Source: Fonsecaea monophora
Lineage: Eukaryota; Ascomycota; Eurotiomycetes; Chaetothyriales; Herpotrichiellaceae
Reading direction: 5' to 3'
NCBI RefSeq assembly: GCF_001642475.1
Contig: NW_019173980.1
Span: forward strand, 179,920 to 243,919
Length of the DNA: 64,000 nt
A program made the position numbers and the translations under genes. Positions 44,521-56,786 of this stretch are shown here, piece after piece. The notes below the pieces were generated by a model, which saw nothing but the letters and a program-made list of their open reading frames with translations, did no database searches and was not told where the DNA came from. How positions within the stretch are numbered: the first letter of the stretch is position 1; every line of letters begins with the position of its first letter.

Positions 44521-45283
44521 GTAAACATTTATAAGATCTACTGACGTCTAGTCGATGCCTCTAATAACGCTTCTCTAGACAGTAGGCTTGGAATTACGAT
44601 CGAGCCATCCCATGTACGGATCAAAATAAACGACGACGACTTATATATATGGGAAAAAACCGAAGCGATAGGTCACCTCTTTATAAAGAACCTGAGTAAA
44701 TTCTCCATTAAGTCGCTATAATAACTATGTGAATGTATCGACGATAACTACGTTACCGTAACTTAGAAGCCTTCCGGTAAAGCGTCTTAGATGACCCCCC
44801 TAGGAGATATATAGGTAGACATATTAATATTTATTATGGACGATTTCACCTAGGCTACGAGGCTAATTAAATATGTGAAAGTAGAGCTATGTCGTGAAAT
44901 TAGAAGTGAGTTTCACGGTAAGGATTAACGAGCTTAAGAAGACTAAGGAGCTTTTAGCCTGCGAGCTGAACGAGTAGAAGGTATAAGCCAGCCTAGAATT
45001 AGAAGTGAGATAGAAGGTAGAAGAGGAGGCGGCTCGAATGAAGATCGCCGTTAATGAGGCCCGAGAGGATAGTCGAAAGCTCGAGGGGTATATTCAGAAA
45101 TGGAAAATAGAAGTAAAGAAATCCAGTGAAATAGCTACTAAGTCTAGGGAAGTTATAGAGACGATCTTTACATTACTTAAGGACTTCGGTTCGAGTATTT
45201 AGAAGGAACCCCTCCGCCTTAAACCGAGTCCTCCGACATAGAAATTCAATAGTATTAGATATTTTACACTCTTTCGAACCTGA
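44521..45283 (+). pseudogene. unrecognised coiled-coil protein remnant
   Basis: Two joined frames. The first (44521 to about 44890) reads LGITIEPSHVRIKINDDDLY and KTEAIGHLFIKNLSKFSIKS among former-Gln stops. After a frame change, 44894-45283 is a Lys/Glu-rich heptad region: INELKKTKELLACELNE, KVEEEAARMKIAVNEAREDS, then VIETIFTLLKDFGSS, ending at TGA 45281-45283. I do not recognise the family. The heptads suggest a scaffold or filament-like protein. Confidence 0.45.
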
Positions 45284-45599
45284 ATGCCTACTTAGTATCG
45301 TCATTAGAGCGCACGAATCTAGTCGTAGTGATCCCCCTCTACGAGCTCAGCGACTTAAAAAAGGGACCATTTCGGGCTCCCGACTAGATTTAGCTCCCTT
45401 AATCTTCCGTATACTCCCATTACTAGGAGGCCGTTTCTAAACGCCGTCACCCTCGATAATCTCGCTAGATTATCAAACGCTGGTGTCTTATTAGACATTC
45501 TAGTTCTTTTACTTTATAAAGAAGTCGTATAGCACTACATCTCTATCGAATAGAATCGACCTTTCCTAGTAGGTTCTTAGGAAGATCACAGCCTTTAAC

Positions 45600-46553
45600 A
45601 TGGCTAGCTTAGGACGACTCGTCCTTACTATAACGTTATTCTACACCTCTTCCGTTACTTATCTCGGGACCGCTATTATCGAGAATCAGTGTGATGTTAA
45701 GGTCTATGTCTGGAGTATTATAAACGTCCCTAACGACACCATTAATTATCTAGAATCAAATATTAGTACCTATAATAAGCCCTATCGAGTGAACCCGGAC
45801 CCCCTAGGAGGCATCTCATTAAAAATTACGACGGTTCCTAACGATAGCTTCATTACCTAGTTCGAGTATACCTATCACCCCGATAATCCGAGAGTTTATT
45901 ATGACATCTCGAATCTTAATAGGTACCCGTTCGAAATATAGGGCCTCTATCTCTCATCATCTTCTGGAGACTACTCTACGATCACCTACGACGCTAGTGT
46001 AGCTATCTACCTAGAAGCTTTTAATTAGCTAAATGATGTCTTTACCATACAAAACTATAAGGTATCGGCCGACTTAACTCTCACTTTATGTCCTCCTTAA
46101 ACTACATCATTAGAGACGGCTATAGTTACTATAATAACGACCGACTCCGTAGGTAATGCCATCCTAACTACTCTAGCGACGACTATTACGTCTATTAGAC
46201 CCGTAATAACATCTTAAGGCGCACTACCCGAGACTGTAACTATAGATATAGAAAGCTCTTCCACGACCGCGATAACGATAAATCCAGAGCCTATTATCGT
46301 AACTTTAATAATAACAGACACCGCCGGCGATCCTACCTTAACTACTCTAACGACGACCATTATGTCGGTTAGGCCGGTGGTCACCTCTTAAGATATAGCA
46401 TCAGAAATTATTACTACGGACCCGGCCACTACGAGCATGATCACTATTAGTTCAGAAACTATACTTAGAGCCTTAGAGACGACGGACGCCGCTGGTCAAC
46501 TTTCGCTGACTACACTTACTACAGTAATTACAGTTACGACCCTAAACGAATGA
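45600..46553 (+). pseudogene. BYS1-like secreted protein relic with Thr-rich repeat tail
   Basis: One uninterrupted frame of 317 codons from ATG 45600 to TGA 46551-46553, broken only by seven internal TAG/TAA codons that fit former Gln or Trp. It starts with a hydrophobic signal-like segment (MASLGRLVLTITLFYTSSVT). The BYS1/thaumatin-like pattern follows: GTAIIENQCDVKVYVWSI, YRVNPDPLGGISLKIT, then FEYTYHPDNPRVYYDISNL and YPFE. The C-terminal 140 codons hold three degenerate copies of a TTDSxGNxxLTTLxTTI unit, typical of O-glycosylated wall proteins. BYS1 family members are small secreted fungal proteins of unknown role. The lack of any frameshift over 954 bp shows that decay here was by base change only. 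Confidence 0.68.
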
Positions 46554-47138
46554 GAATCTAAGTATATTATTTAAAGGTTATCATCTATCATTAGCGGAAT
46601 ATACCTCGCGAAACTAGGAACATTCATAAATTAAAGGTAACCGGGTTAATGGGGTGGGCGGCGCTGCTCTAGGGGACATAGCTGCTAAACTGGTACGAAC
46701 CTCTTACGTTCTATATACATAGAGTCTTTACTGATAGCTATGCAGTAAATATTAGCTAGTTTACACTACCTTTTCAACCATTCTTAGCGCCTCTATTTAT
46801 GATGGTAAAAGACGAGGTAAATCGACACCGAGCGTACTTCGTCACTTACCCGACCTTCGCCGCTTTTAAACACCACTCACCTCCCACTCACCTCGGAGAA
46901 TAAGCCTCGTTCGTAAGGCTAAAAGGTCATATAAAAGTAAAGGTAGGCTTTTAACCTTTAGCGCGTAAGACTTTCTATAAACCGGATAAAACAGCTAAGA
47001 CGTGGTAATCCAGCCGCCAAGCGCAATCTCAGCGCGACCTTAGTGACCGCTGAAGGCGATTTCAGGCTTAATTCATCATCGCACTAGAATTTCCGAGAAC
47101 ATTTCTTTTAACGTGTCTTTAGCTACTAGAGTATAGCG
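46554..47138. other. RIP-mutated spacer
   Basis: No readable relic. Probably the space between the BYS1-like and phosphotransferase relics. Confidence 0.4.
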
Positions 47139-48870
47139 GTGCTCTCCCATCTTATTAAGTGCCTTAAATCTTATAGCGCTTTAGCCGTCCCTTACTTCAG
47201 TATTCGCCTATATACGTTACGCCTTAACCTAGCCTTAACATCGAGTTACCCCTATCTTAGGATGGCTCTTCTACGTGTACTTAATCTCGACTCTCCTTCT
47301 CCTACCCCCCCTATAGATAGTAAAGTATAGGATTAGAAAGTAATTAAAGAGGAAGATGATAATATACTCGTTAAATTATAATAAGAACCACTAAGGTAAG
47401 CCTTCTCTAATAACCTCCAATCTTAAATACCTAAAATCTACGGCATCGTTTCTCATCACCTATCTTTAAGCCGGTTTCAGTAATGTAAAGTCTTAGATAG
47501 GTCGAAGTAGTTATATAGTAGTTTTAATACTTACATTCCGATCAGCATTACTCACTAGCGAAAGTAGCGGCTTCTACTGAGGTGCCTACTTCCTTATATA
47601 CTAGGCGGATTAGAGGGTTTAGACGAGAAGATCCGATATAAAGCCGTAACATTTACCTAGATATTAGAAAACTGCCCCCGGGTTCCGATCCCTCACCTCT
47701 AGGGGTTCGGACTTCTAAATAGCTTAAGTGTAAGCCTTATAACGATATATTAGGATATCGGCTTACCTAGTTCTAGTTTACACCCGTTATACATTTACCC
47801 TAGTATAGACGAATTATCGAAAGCTTAAAGCGCAGCTAGGCCTAGCTCTAGCGACAGTTATATAGTGCTCCCTTTATTCCTCGTCAACCTCCATTTTCAT
47901 TAAAGTTAGGCTATCTCCTTATAGATTTCATCGAAGAGGAGTAGGGTACTATACTTTCTAAAATATAGCCGCCTAAGATAGATGAATAAAAAAGGAATTT
48001 CTATCGAAGTCTATTAAGAATGATACTTAATTTAGCGCGCTACCCTCTCCTAAAAATCGGTTCATTTACGATCTACAACTCCGGTAAGATGAGCCTTAGT
48101 AACCGTCCATTAACGATGTAGCTTCCTTTACTCGAGAGCAGCGGGGTTCCTATAAGTATTCCCCGTAGTCGGACTTATATCACTACCGATTTATATATCC
48201 GCGACCTATTAAGCTATCACGACTTAAAGCTAAGACATCAGCCTAATGCTGTTCGTGATAACTACGACGCCGAGGGCTAGATGGCGGTCCTGACTATAAT
48301 ACGAGCCTTACCCTCTTATTTTACTATAGAACATCTTCGGCATAGACCTTTCTATCATATTTAGACCGATTATCATGTAAGTAATGTATTTATTAATCGA
48401 CAATACGATATTACTTACATTCCTAATCTTAAGTAGATACCCATTTTACTAGTTAAGGCCCTCTCTCCGCCATTTTAGCTGAGTAGGTATGCAGTCGACG
48501 AACTTAAGGAGGAGAATAAGAAACACTATGAAGAGATATACGTAGAATTTCTAGATATATTCGGGCGAGAGGACTACGACTAGCTCTCTACGTCTAAACC
48601 CAGGGTTTACACGATAATTATAAAAGACGCTCTCGAGAAAGCTATATAATAGTTTTAGGCCGCTCTAAACCATCCCCGGGTGATATATAACCTATTCCTT
48701 AACCACCTATAGCCTCGACTCGCGCCGACATAATTAAGAGGAGATAAATGTATCTAGTTTTAGCGAATTTTAGCTCCATATTAGGCTCCGGATGCACCCG
48801 GTTTCATTAACTAAAAGCTTACTAACCGTCAAAACTATCTTAAGTAGTTAAGAGTATAACACCTATATCG
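47139..48870 (+). pseudogene. APH-like (aminoglycoside/choline kinase fold) phosphotransferase relic
   Basis: Pieces match, in order, a large fungal phosphotransferase family: ILENCPRVPIPHL-x-GFG near 47670-47710, YLLIDFIEEE followed by GT near 47910-47955, then LARYPLLKIGSFTIYNSGKM and SLSNRPLTM. Further on are LRHRPFYHI, the catalytic loop TDYHVSNVFIN (48365-48397, D-x-H-x-x-N) and the C-terminal HPRVIYNLFLNHL. Stops fall where Gln or Trp is expected. Frames change at least twice in the first half. In living members the Asp and Asn of the loop bind Mg-ATP; both residues are still legible. Substrates are unknown in fungi. Confidence 0.62.
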
Positions 48871-50701
48871 ATATTATTAACTCGAACCTAAGCTATCTAA
48901 TTCTACCTCACTTTTACTTTACCTCTTCTTATCGTCGTACTTTAGCCTGGGCTTTATTTTAGCGTCTCTTCTATTAAGCTGCCTCTATAGATTTAGTCAT
49001 CCTCTCTCCTTCGATTTTTCGGATAGTCGTTTTAGTGGCGGTAGTAATCGAAGTGCTATTACTAGAGTATGTCGAAGATGTAATAGATTCGTACTTAGGA
49101 TCTAGCATTATTAAGGTTAGGGAAAGGTAAAGGTGTTCTGGAAAAAGTTAGCTGGTAAAGGTCGCGTAGGAGGATGTTAGTACACCTACCTACAGTAGAG
49201 GATTTATGTCGGAGTATCCGATATCGAGCTAATTACGCTGATAACTTAGTAAAGATGGATGCTATGAACTAGTTAACAGACGAATAGTTAATAAGGGTCG
49301 CGTAGAAGGTAAAAGGTTAAGCGTACATCTACGATTTTTATAAGTCCTTATGTAAGAGGCATCATAGTGTTAACCCTCATAGAAATTACGGTATAGTTCC
49401 ACGCATCTGATGTATGATATTACCGTATAAGCGTGTCGGAGTCTAGGCTTACTAGGTATGACGGACCTTCTTCGGGGCTTAGCTATAGCCCGTAGCTAAT
49501 GAGATCTTAACATAAATCCTAGCGATAAAATGGAGTTACTACCGAGAAAGTTTTTACGAACCGTAACCTCGACGAACCGCGCGTTTCCAGTCATATAGAA
49601 ACGATAACCGTAGCATTCTAGAAGCACCTTACAGAAGAATGGGCGCGGAGGCATACCCCACCTCATTTTATCTCCTAGTACTAAAATGTTTTTAAGCTGC
49701 GAGCCGATCATATAGAATAAATCTTCCTAAGAATTAAGCTTAAGACTTAGCGTAGGATCCAGCCGTAGGCTAACGGCTACGTTAATGTACTATACTCCAC
49801 TACATCTTACGTTACTAGACTCACTAACCGCCTTTAGGTACATTTCAGCTAATGATATACGATCGCGTCGTCAGGTTTAAACTAAATTTCGGCAGATAGG
49901 CCGTATTACTAGATAATACCGAATGTAGGTGAAAGATGCTTTATTCTTCTCTATTATTAATAGTATTGAAAAATATAACTGTAGACTTGAAAGATCTCGT
50001 TGTCATTACTAGGACTATATAGGCTATAGGAGATAGATTACGAGCTTCCGGTAGACGCTTTATAATCAGTTAAATAAAAGCCTACTAACGTTAAGCGATC
50101 GAACTTATCTAAGCTACCTACAACCTATTCTAAATAATCCTAAGCTACTAACCTACGGAGAATGATAAAAGACTCTATAAGTAGGCTCGGTATTCCCTTA
50201 AGAATAATTAAGTAACCCTAAAGACACTGTAAAAACGTCTTATTTTGATTTTTAAAGGCCTAAAGACGTCCAGTTTCGACTCCGACAAACTCAAAGCGAG
50301 GAAGCTCCGTATTACGGAACGTTATAATACGGTCCGTAATATACCACCTAAGGTTATCTTATAGTAGGCGAAAGCATATACTTCTTCTGTATAGGAAGTA
50401 AGCCTGATGTCTAATGCCACATTCGAGTACCTCGTAGATAAAATGAGTTCTTAGAGAGTTTAAGCCTTAGATTTAGACTACGATGAGCTATATACTTTAG
50501 CGTCTGAAGAACTACTTACTTTATGTCTAGAATACCGTAATTTCATCTAAGGTAAGAAAGATTCATTCGATGCTCCGGGTGTTACTAAGTAGTAGTCTAG
50601 CTTTTCACGCTGCGATATATAAACTCGCTTAATCTATTAGAGGTAAGAAGATCTACGATATACTCAAGCAGTAATTCATGAGTAAATAGGATTAGGACCC
50701 C
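48871..50701. other. RIP-mutated DNA with one open minus-strand frame
   Basis: A minus-strand stretch, 49711-49496, stays open for 71 codons (MIGSQLKNILVLGDKMRWGM, then RPFFCKVLLECYGYRF) and looks protein-like, but I do not know the family. A short palindrome-like ATTACGGAACGTTATAATAC...GTCCGTAATA lies near 50312-50340. Otherwise nothing is readable. Confidence 0.35.
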
Positions 50702-51473
50702 TACTACCCTTAGACAGCTATAACATAGGAACACGGCCGGTATAGATTAGTTCAGGTAGGAAAAAGCCGCTAGAGCAGCGAAGCATCGTCCTAATGTTTC
50801 GTAGAACTACTTTATAGTAGAGTTTACAATCTCTCGATCGCAGACCTCCAGCTTGTAGGTAATTTCGACAGCGTCCGTAGGGGGCCATAGTTGATAGATC
50901 CATACGACGTGAACAATTTTCCTTTTATTACTGTTTAAATTTCGAAAGAACTCGGCAGCGTTTATGCAACTCAGAGACCTTAACAAATGTAAATGTAATA
51001 CTGTCACAGCTAATTTCCGCTATCATGTTTATCTTTCGCCCTTTATATATCTAATCCGAACAGATCTAATGTAGTAATACCACTAATTACTATTCTATCT
51101 CATTATGACAATGTACGCCTTGTCCTTTTTACTAATCCCTCCAACATATTTATCGCGGGGCGTTTCGTATATATTAAATGCCCCTGTTTATTTTATGTCG
51201 ACTACTACCATCACGGTTATTTCGGGCGACTAGGTCCGTATATTAGGGTACTCCTTAGACCATTCGATAGATACCTACTAATAAATTAGTTTCCATCGAG
51301 AGTGTAAAAGATCAGAGGTAAGATATACGCCATTAGAGCTTACTTTTAGGAGATCTACATCTGTCGAATTCTTTAATAGAAGAATCGGGTCTTCCATCAC
51401 TCTATATCTAAACCTACTGACCCTTCACACTTTATAGATATTAATGCGTATGATGCGGAGGTCGTAATGTAGG
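50702..51473 (-). pseudogene. unrecognised protein remnant on the minus strand
   Basis: One minus-strand frame of about 250 codons with former-Gln/Trp stops. Pieces: EDPILLLKNSTDVDLLKVSS, GVYLTSDLLHSRWKLIY, VSIEWSKEYPNIRT, AFNIYETPRDKYVGGISKKD, and later NSNKRKIVHVVWIYQLWPPT and DAVEITYKLEVCDREIVNST. The residue mix is that of a real protein. No family recognised. Confidence 0.4.
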
Positions 51474-53351
51474 GGACGAGATGCTAGATTAAAGTATCGA
51501 TGAATGAGATGGAAGGATAAGTAATTCTTTAATTATTCTATTAAGTAATGGAAGGCTGTAGGAAGAGGGGCGCTCGAACAATGAGATTGTTCGGCGGGGC
51601 AGATAGGCTAGTCAGGTGTTTCTCTAATGATGCCCGACGACCCTAGGCCACTTTTAGCCGCCTCAAATGTCACTTTATATGCGTAGTATGTTACCCCCGG
51701 TTACCTTAGATCAGCGTAAAAGGTACGGAATGGCTTATGTCTAAAATCGATCGTTATTCCTACATGTTAAACTAGGGTCGAAATTCGGCTAACGTACACC
51801 TAGTAGGGGAAAGGCCTAATTTCGATATTTCTTTAGCATTCTCATTAGATACCGAAGTCAGGCCCAGCGGCTAGTCGCCAGCTCGTGAACTATTAGTATA
51901 CATCATGTACGGACTGTAAGGTTAAGAGGCGTAATAAAAGTCTAGTCGACTAAGCCGTTCGATTCCTCTTAGGTAGGATAACGACCATAAGGGTATATAA
52001 TGTACTTATCGGAACTAGGATAACGGAAAGGTATCTAGGCCCATTACTAAGTGAAGTTACCCTATTTTAATCCCTTAAGGAGGCCGGTATAGGAGGAATA
52101 ACGCACTCTATCGCGACGCGGATATAGGGAATCATCGGGTATAAGAACTACTCGTATCACCTTCTCTAGAAAGTACAGCGCTCCGTCAAGTCTCTCCAGC
52201 GTCATCAATCTATATCTACTTAACTTACGCTTAACATCTCGAGTATCTCGTTTCTAGAAGCTCCTACCGTCTTCCAGCTCTTTTAGGACTTTATATATTA
52301 TATTAGGAAATCCTATAGGACCCCCTAAGGAAACCCCTAAACCCCCTCCTACGGTAAGCCCTCCTTAGGGGGGGGATAATGGAAAGCTAAAGCTAAAGAA
52401 GCCCCCTACTTAGAATGGGGTTAGGCCTCACCCTAGGGATTAGGATAAGCTTCGGGATATAGAGCTCGGTATAGAGAATGTTAGGGAGTCTAATGAAGGT
52501 GTGATACTTCCTACACTCTTTCCGCACCACTAATAGCGTTATAAGTTCTACATATCCTTCGTATTTATATATTTTCAGTTCTGATAGAACTAAGATGTAT
52601 AAAAGGGTAATTCTCAAAAGAAAGTAGTTAGCGAGACTCGCTAACTTAGACGTTATCTTATCATTACGGCTCTAGAGTAGTTGATTGATGGGATAGCCAG
52701 TTTCTCTCTAGTAGTCTTTATCCCTCGAGGCGGCATTCTCTGGAGAGAGTCTCTACCTAAAAAAAGCACTCGGTGTACTAAGATAAATACTCTCCGTTCT
52801 CCCTAGCTTTCCCTAAGTTCTAATGTAGGATCATGATTAAGGTTCGGTTCTATATTACCTTAGTATCCCCTCGGGATTGATAAAATAATAGTAATAGAGT
52901 TAGAATTAGGATGAAATATTAATGGACTATAACCGGGTCTATAGTCTACCTATATAAATCTTAACACCTAGTATCTAGGATCATTTACATAGGAACGGGT
53001 CTCCTTTTAATGGAGTTAAAGAATAATATTATTCGATAGGAAGTCGTAGTGTTCGCTCTCCGGATTAAGCTATTCCCCGCGTCTACTAGGTCACGTAGTA
53101 GTGTAACCCTTACACCCCGCGCGACACCGAGTTAACTTTTCCTACTTCATTATTTCCTACTTATTACTATACTATAATACGTCGACCCTTTACGTCTAAT
53201 GAATGAGCTAGGGTTTAATTAATGAAAAAGACTATTTTATACTCTATCTGAACATCTTACGCCTACATCTTAAATATTTAAAGTAGGAGTTTATCCTAAC
53301 CGTTTCTATTCTACCGGGTCTATAACTTTAATCTTTAATTTGATTCATAAC
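51474..53351. other. RIP-mutated DNA, no named relic
   Basis: Both strands were scanned. A minus-strand open piece at 52617-52393 (MRITLLYILVLSELKIYKYE) is present but not recognisable. Confidence 0.35.
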
Positions 53352-53790
53352 ATGCATCTTATACGCGCCGCTAATGACCCGGAATTCCGTAAGATAGTTA
53401 AGGCCATCCGTCTCCGTACTAAAGATATGATTCCCTAGGGAGTACAACTAGATTCCTAGTGCTTACCGCTTAAGTAACTTAAAGCTATGCCTATAATGAC
53501 GCGATTATTCAATCAATTCGAGAAGATAAAGGTATACTAGAAAAGACTTATCTTTCGGGTTAGACTATCTTTATTAACTATATTAGCTTAACTAAATCAT
53601 TCAACGCCGAAGTGTAGACTAACTAGGAAAGCGCATCACTCGCCGTCATAGTCCGGACATTATGTACTTTTTGAACGAGACTGCTCCCGTACGAGAGAAT
53701 TAATTTATTATCGGGATAGCGCTCTAAAAACCCTCTCTATAAACAGAAATTACCTCTCCTACGCTTAAGGGCCGAAACGAGGATGATGAA
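53352..53790 (+). pseudogene. unrecognised protein remnant on the plus strand
   Basis: A frame from ATG 53352 reads MHLIRAANDPEFRKIVKAIR, LRTKDMIP, then MTRLFNQFEKIKVY followed by KRLIFRVRLSLLTILA, and VLFERDCSRTRELIYYRDSA, with stops at former Gln/Trp sites. Protein-like composition, family unknown. A shifted frame continues downstream toward the 33-bp repeats. Confidence 0.38.
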
Positions 53791-54248
53791 ATCGAGAATG
53801 TAACTTCTTATGAAAATGTTCCTCGGCTTAATCTGAAGATCGGTTATAATAGTAGTATAGAACTTACCGCTATAAATGTAAAATAGAAGGAGGCTGATAC
53901 GACTACCGAAGACGTCGCTCTCGTAAGTACCGAGTCACCATCAGAATCATTACTACAGTAGCGATTCTTCGTCGAGAAGCTAAGATAAGAAGTAGAGATC
54001 GTAGTCTCGACGTTAACTAATTAGGGTAACGAACTTATAAAATGAGAAGAAGGCGACATTATTAAGCTCGATACGTCTAAGTACCTCGATCCGAAGGCTA
54101 GTGTTATCGAGGTAATGTAGATTTCGTATAACTAGGTATGATATCTTCGGAGAGGATTAAGATGTAGACGGTAAAGGTGGATCGTTGATGACAGGTTACG
54201 GTAGAGCTATTACTAATTAGTCTATGTCGCCGGTAGGAGTAAATAGGA

Positions 54249-55173
54249 ATGGGTTCGAGTCGATAACGGTCGGGTCTCTTAGGGCCTCCTAGGTATCGGC
54301 GGTTAAATCCCTTAGGGCCTCCTAGGTATCGGCGGTTAAATCCCTTAGGGCTTCCTAGGTATCGACATCTTCTCCGTTCTACTGTAATGATCTCACGGTC
54401 GGTAGGACGCTCGCCGTTACGGCTATCGGGTCCTCGTAGTTCAGCGTCGGCTTGACGGCGTATAAATTAATTTAGTGATTCAAACGAGAATGCTTATGCG
54501 GCGGCTCCATCCCGTCTGAATAAGGATCTAGTACGTACCGGCGCCGTAGATTATTTTCGTATTGACCCTAGGCTAATGCTAGGGCCCGGGGATCCACGAA
54601 GAGTCGAAGCCTCCGGAGCCGGGTAACTCTCCATAACCAGACCCAGTAATGACTTAATTTCCTTGCGAAGCATTTTCTAGAGTAGACCATTAGTGATCCC
54701 CCGTAGTGGAATGTCTGGCGGAGCTATTCTACGAAGTATCTAGAATGGTCGTCGGATGCTGCATCTATTGTAAAGTAGCTGCCGCCAGTATCTCGTCTAT
54801 CTCGTCTATCTCGTCTCCCCTTCGCATGTAAGGATCGGGGGTCATCGTCGTACCCTACAGTCTCGCATTATTATTTGTCCTGGCTTCGGTAGGATCGGGC
54901 GGAGCGGTAAGTGGAGAAAGTCCTTCATTCTCCGATTCTTCCGAGCCATTCCCGATGCGCTCAGATGATTCTGATGGGTTTCCCATTAAGATGTTTATCT
55001 CTAGGCCGTTTAGTAACTGTAGCTGACTTTAATGTGAAAGTGGTAGCTGATTCCACCACTCCTCCACTACCATCGAGAATCTCTCTGTCTCTATCGCCTT
55101 TGTCCATAGGTCCGAATGGCGCATTTGAATTATCCGGCTTAACTGTTCTTGCATCGACGTAAAGGGCTTCCAT
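54249..55173 (-). pseudogene. candidate minus-strand gene remnant starting in a less-mutated island
   Basis: ATG at 55173 opens MEALYVDARTVKPDNSNAPF, and the frame is clean for 70 codons (to 54964). A TGA at a likely former Trp follows, then further pieces down to the 11-residue EALRDLTAD repeats near 54278-54376. The plus strand also has an 83-codon frame here (54911-55162), so strand is not certain. I do not recognise a family. Confidence 0.33.
54278..54376. repeat. 33-bp tandem repeat, three units
   Basis: Units begin at 54278, 54311 and 54344. The first two are identical and the third has a few C/T and G/A changes. 33 bp equals 11 codons, so the repeat keeps frame. On the minus strand it would encode EALRDLTAD units with the stop at a former Gln; on the plus strand SLRAS-x-VSAVK. 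Confidence 0.9.
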
Positions 55174-56786
55174 TTGTCGGATAGAAAGGAATATTACCTG
55201 GAAAACTTCAGACCATCTTCGGGTCTCTTAATAAACTATAATAGGGCGAGATTAGGGTAACCGAGCTCATTATATACCTCTCTATAGCTTGATTCGCCAT
55301 TAGTACGCCAGCCTTAGCGATTGTTAAGATGTGGGACTGTACCTAAGTTTAGCGGCCGCGCTAAGCTAACCTACTACTATGGGTATGAGGTAGTTTTAAG
55401 GAGGAGGGATCAGCTATCCCCGAAGGTCAGTCGCTACCGCCGTACTAATCTCTAGTAGCCTCTCGGGAGATAAATTACTAGCGCGGGATACGTAATTACC
55501 TTTCTCTACGCTCCGTCAGCTTCCTAGGCCGTAATTAAGATTTTCGGACCTACCTACTAAGGCCGCTATCACGGCTAGTACTATTATCCCTTCCGTCGCC
55601 AGAAGATCATTCACGATTACGTGAATTAAATATGCCCCCTTTAATTTACGATCTCTCTTCGCCTGTCGCCGTTTGACAAGAATCATCTGTAAGCACGAAG
55701 AGAAGTACTAAAACCACTACCGCCATATCTTCCATATCTGCGCCTTTCGTTCGTTTTTCCCTCCTTTATCTTATCCATCCTCGAAGAGCTTAACGAGATC
55801 CTCCACATCTCCGGTAATCTTACGCTTACCTTATAAGGTTTGATCCCGGGTTTGCTCGATTTTCGCGAAAATCTTATTAAGGAGCGCGCGAATCTCCTCG
55901 CACTATCCTAGAAAGTATGACCTATTAACGATTAAAGGGTCAAACGCTTCCTTCCTCTATATCATCTTCTTCATTCCGGCTCGAATTTACTTAGTTAACG
56001 GCCCGACGATGTCATTATCGCTATTCTTCGGGGGCTTAGACTTAGCTCCCTCATCGGAAGAAAGCTCGGTAATACGAGAGTACTTACTCGGCGTGGATTC
56101 TCGTTATCGGTCGTCGTCGCTATAATCTATCTCGCTTCTCCGAGGGGTCCCTATCGAAGATGGTAGGGGCTCCCCTCGGTCAGTAGGCCGGTGGTCTCGA
56201 TTTCGTGTCTGATCGCGGAGTAGCTTAATCGGCGCGAGGGACGGTCCTCCATCAGGTTACGAATCGGTTATTAGAGAAAGTCTCCTAAGGCTATCTCCGT
56301 TAGATTTAGCGAAGCTACATTAGCGACGGAAGGATACCGCACTAAGAATCATTTAATGTCTCTCCGTCGGCTCGAATATAAGTATCGTATACTATCGCGA
56401 TATTCAACCGAATGCTCTCGTCAACGACTTCGTCATAATAAGGCCGATAAGTGCTAACGACGTCGCTCGAGGGGTATATTGATTCTCGGCGGACCTTAAT
56501 CTCAGCTATTACTATATGTTCGTTAGAGTAGACGCGGAGGGGGATATTAAAGGAGGCCGTCCCCCGCTTCAGGATGTTTAGGAGTCGCTAGTAGCCGTGG
56601 TTTACTAAACTAGGGGCGTAATGAACGTTAGTGAGCGATAGATAGTAGACGACGTCGTCCGGAGGGGCCTTAAGAGGAAGTTCTGACGATCTACCTAGTT
56701 CTATATGTATAGTACTACAGTATCCTTTTGATTAGAGTAGGAAAATGAGATAAAAAGCTCCCTCGCGGTGTAGTCGTGCAAGGCCT
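55174..56786. other. RIP-mutated DNA, weak minus-strand coding traces
   Basis: Around 56500-56370 a minus-strand frame reads STYRPYYDEVVDESIRLNIA and IVYDTYIRADGETLNDS before stops become dense. This suggests another dead gene, not identified. Confidence 0.3.

Noticed and set aside
54911..55162. 83-codon plus-strand frame in the less-mutated island
   Set aside because: The minus-strand frame from ATG 55173 connects better to the downstream 11-codon repeats; the plus frame may be its shadow.
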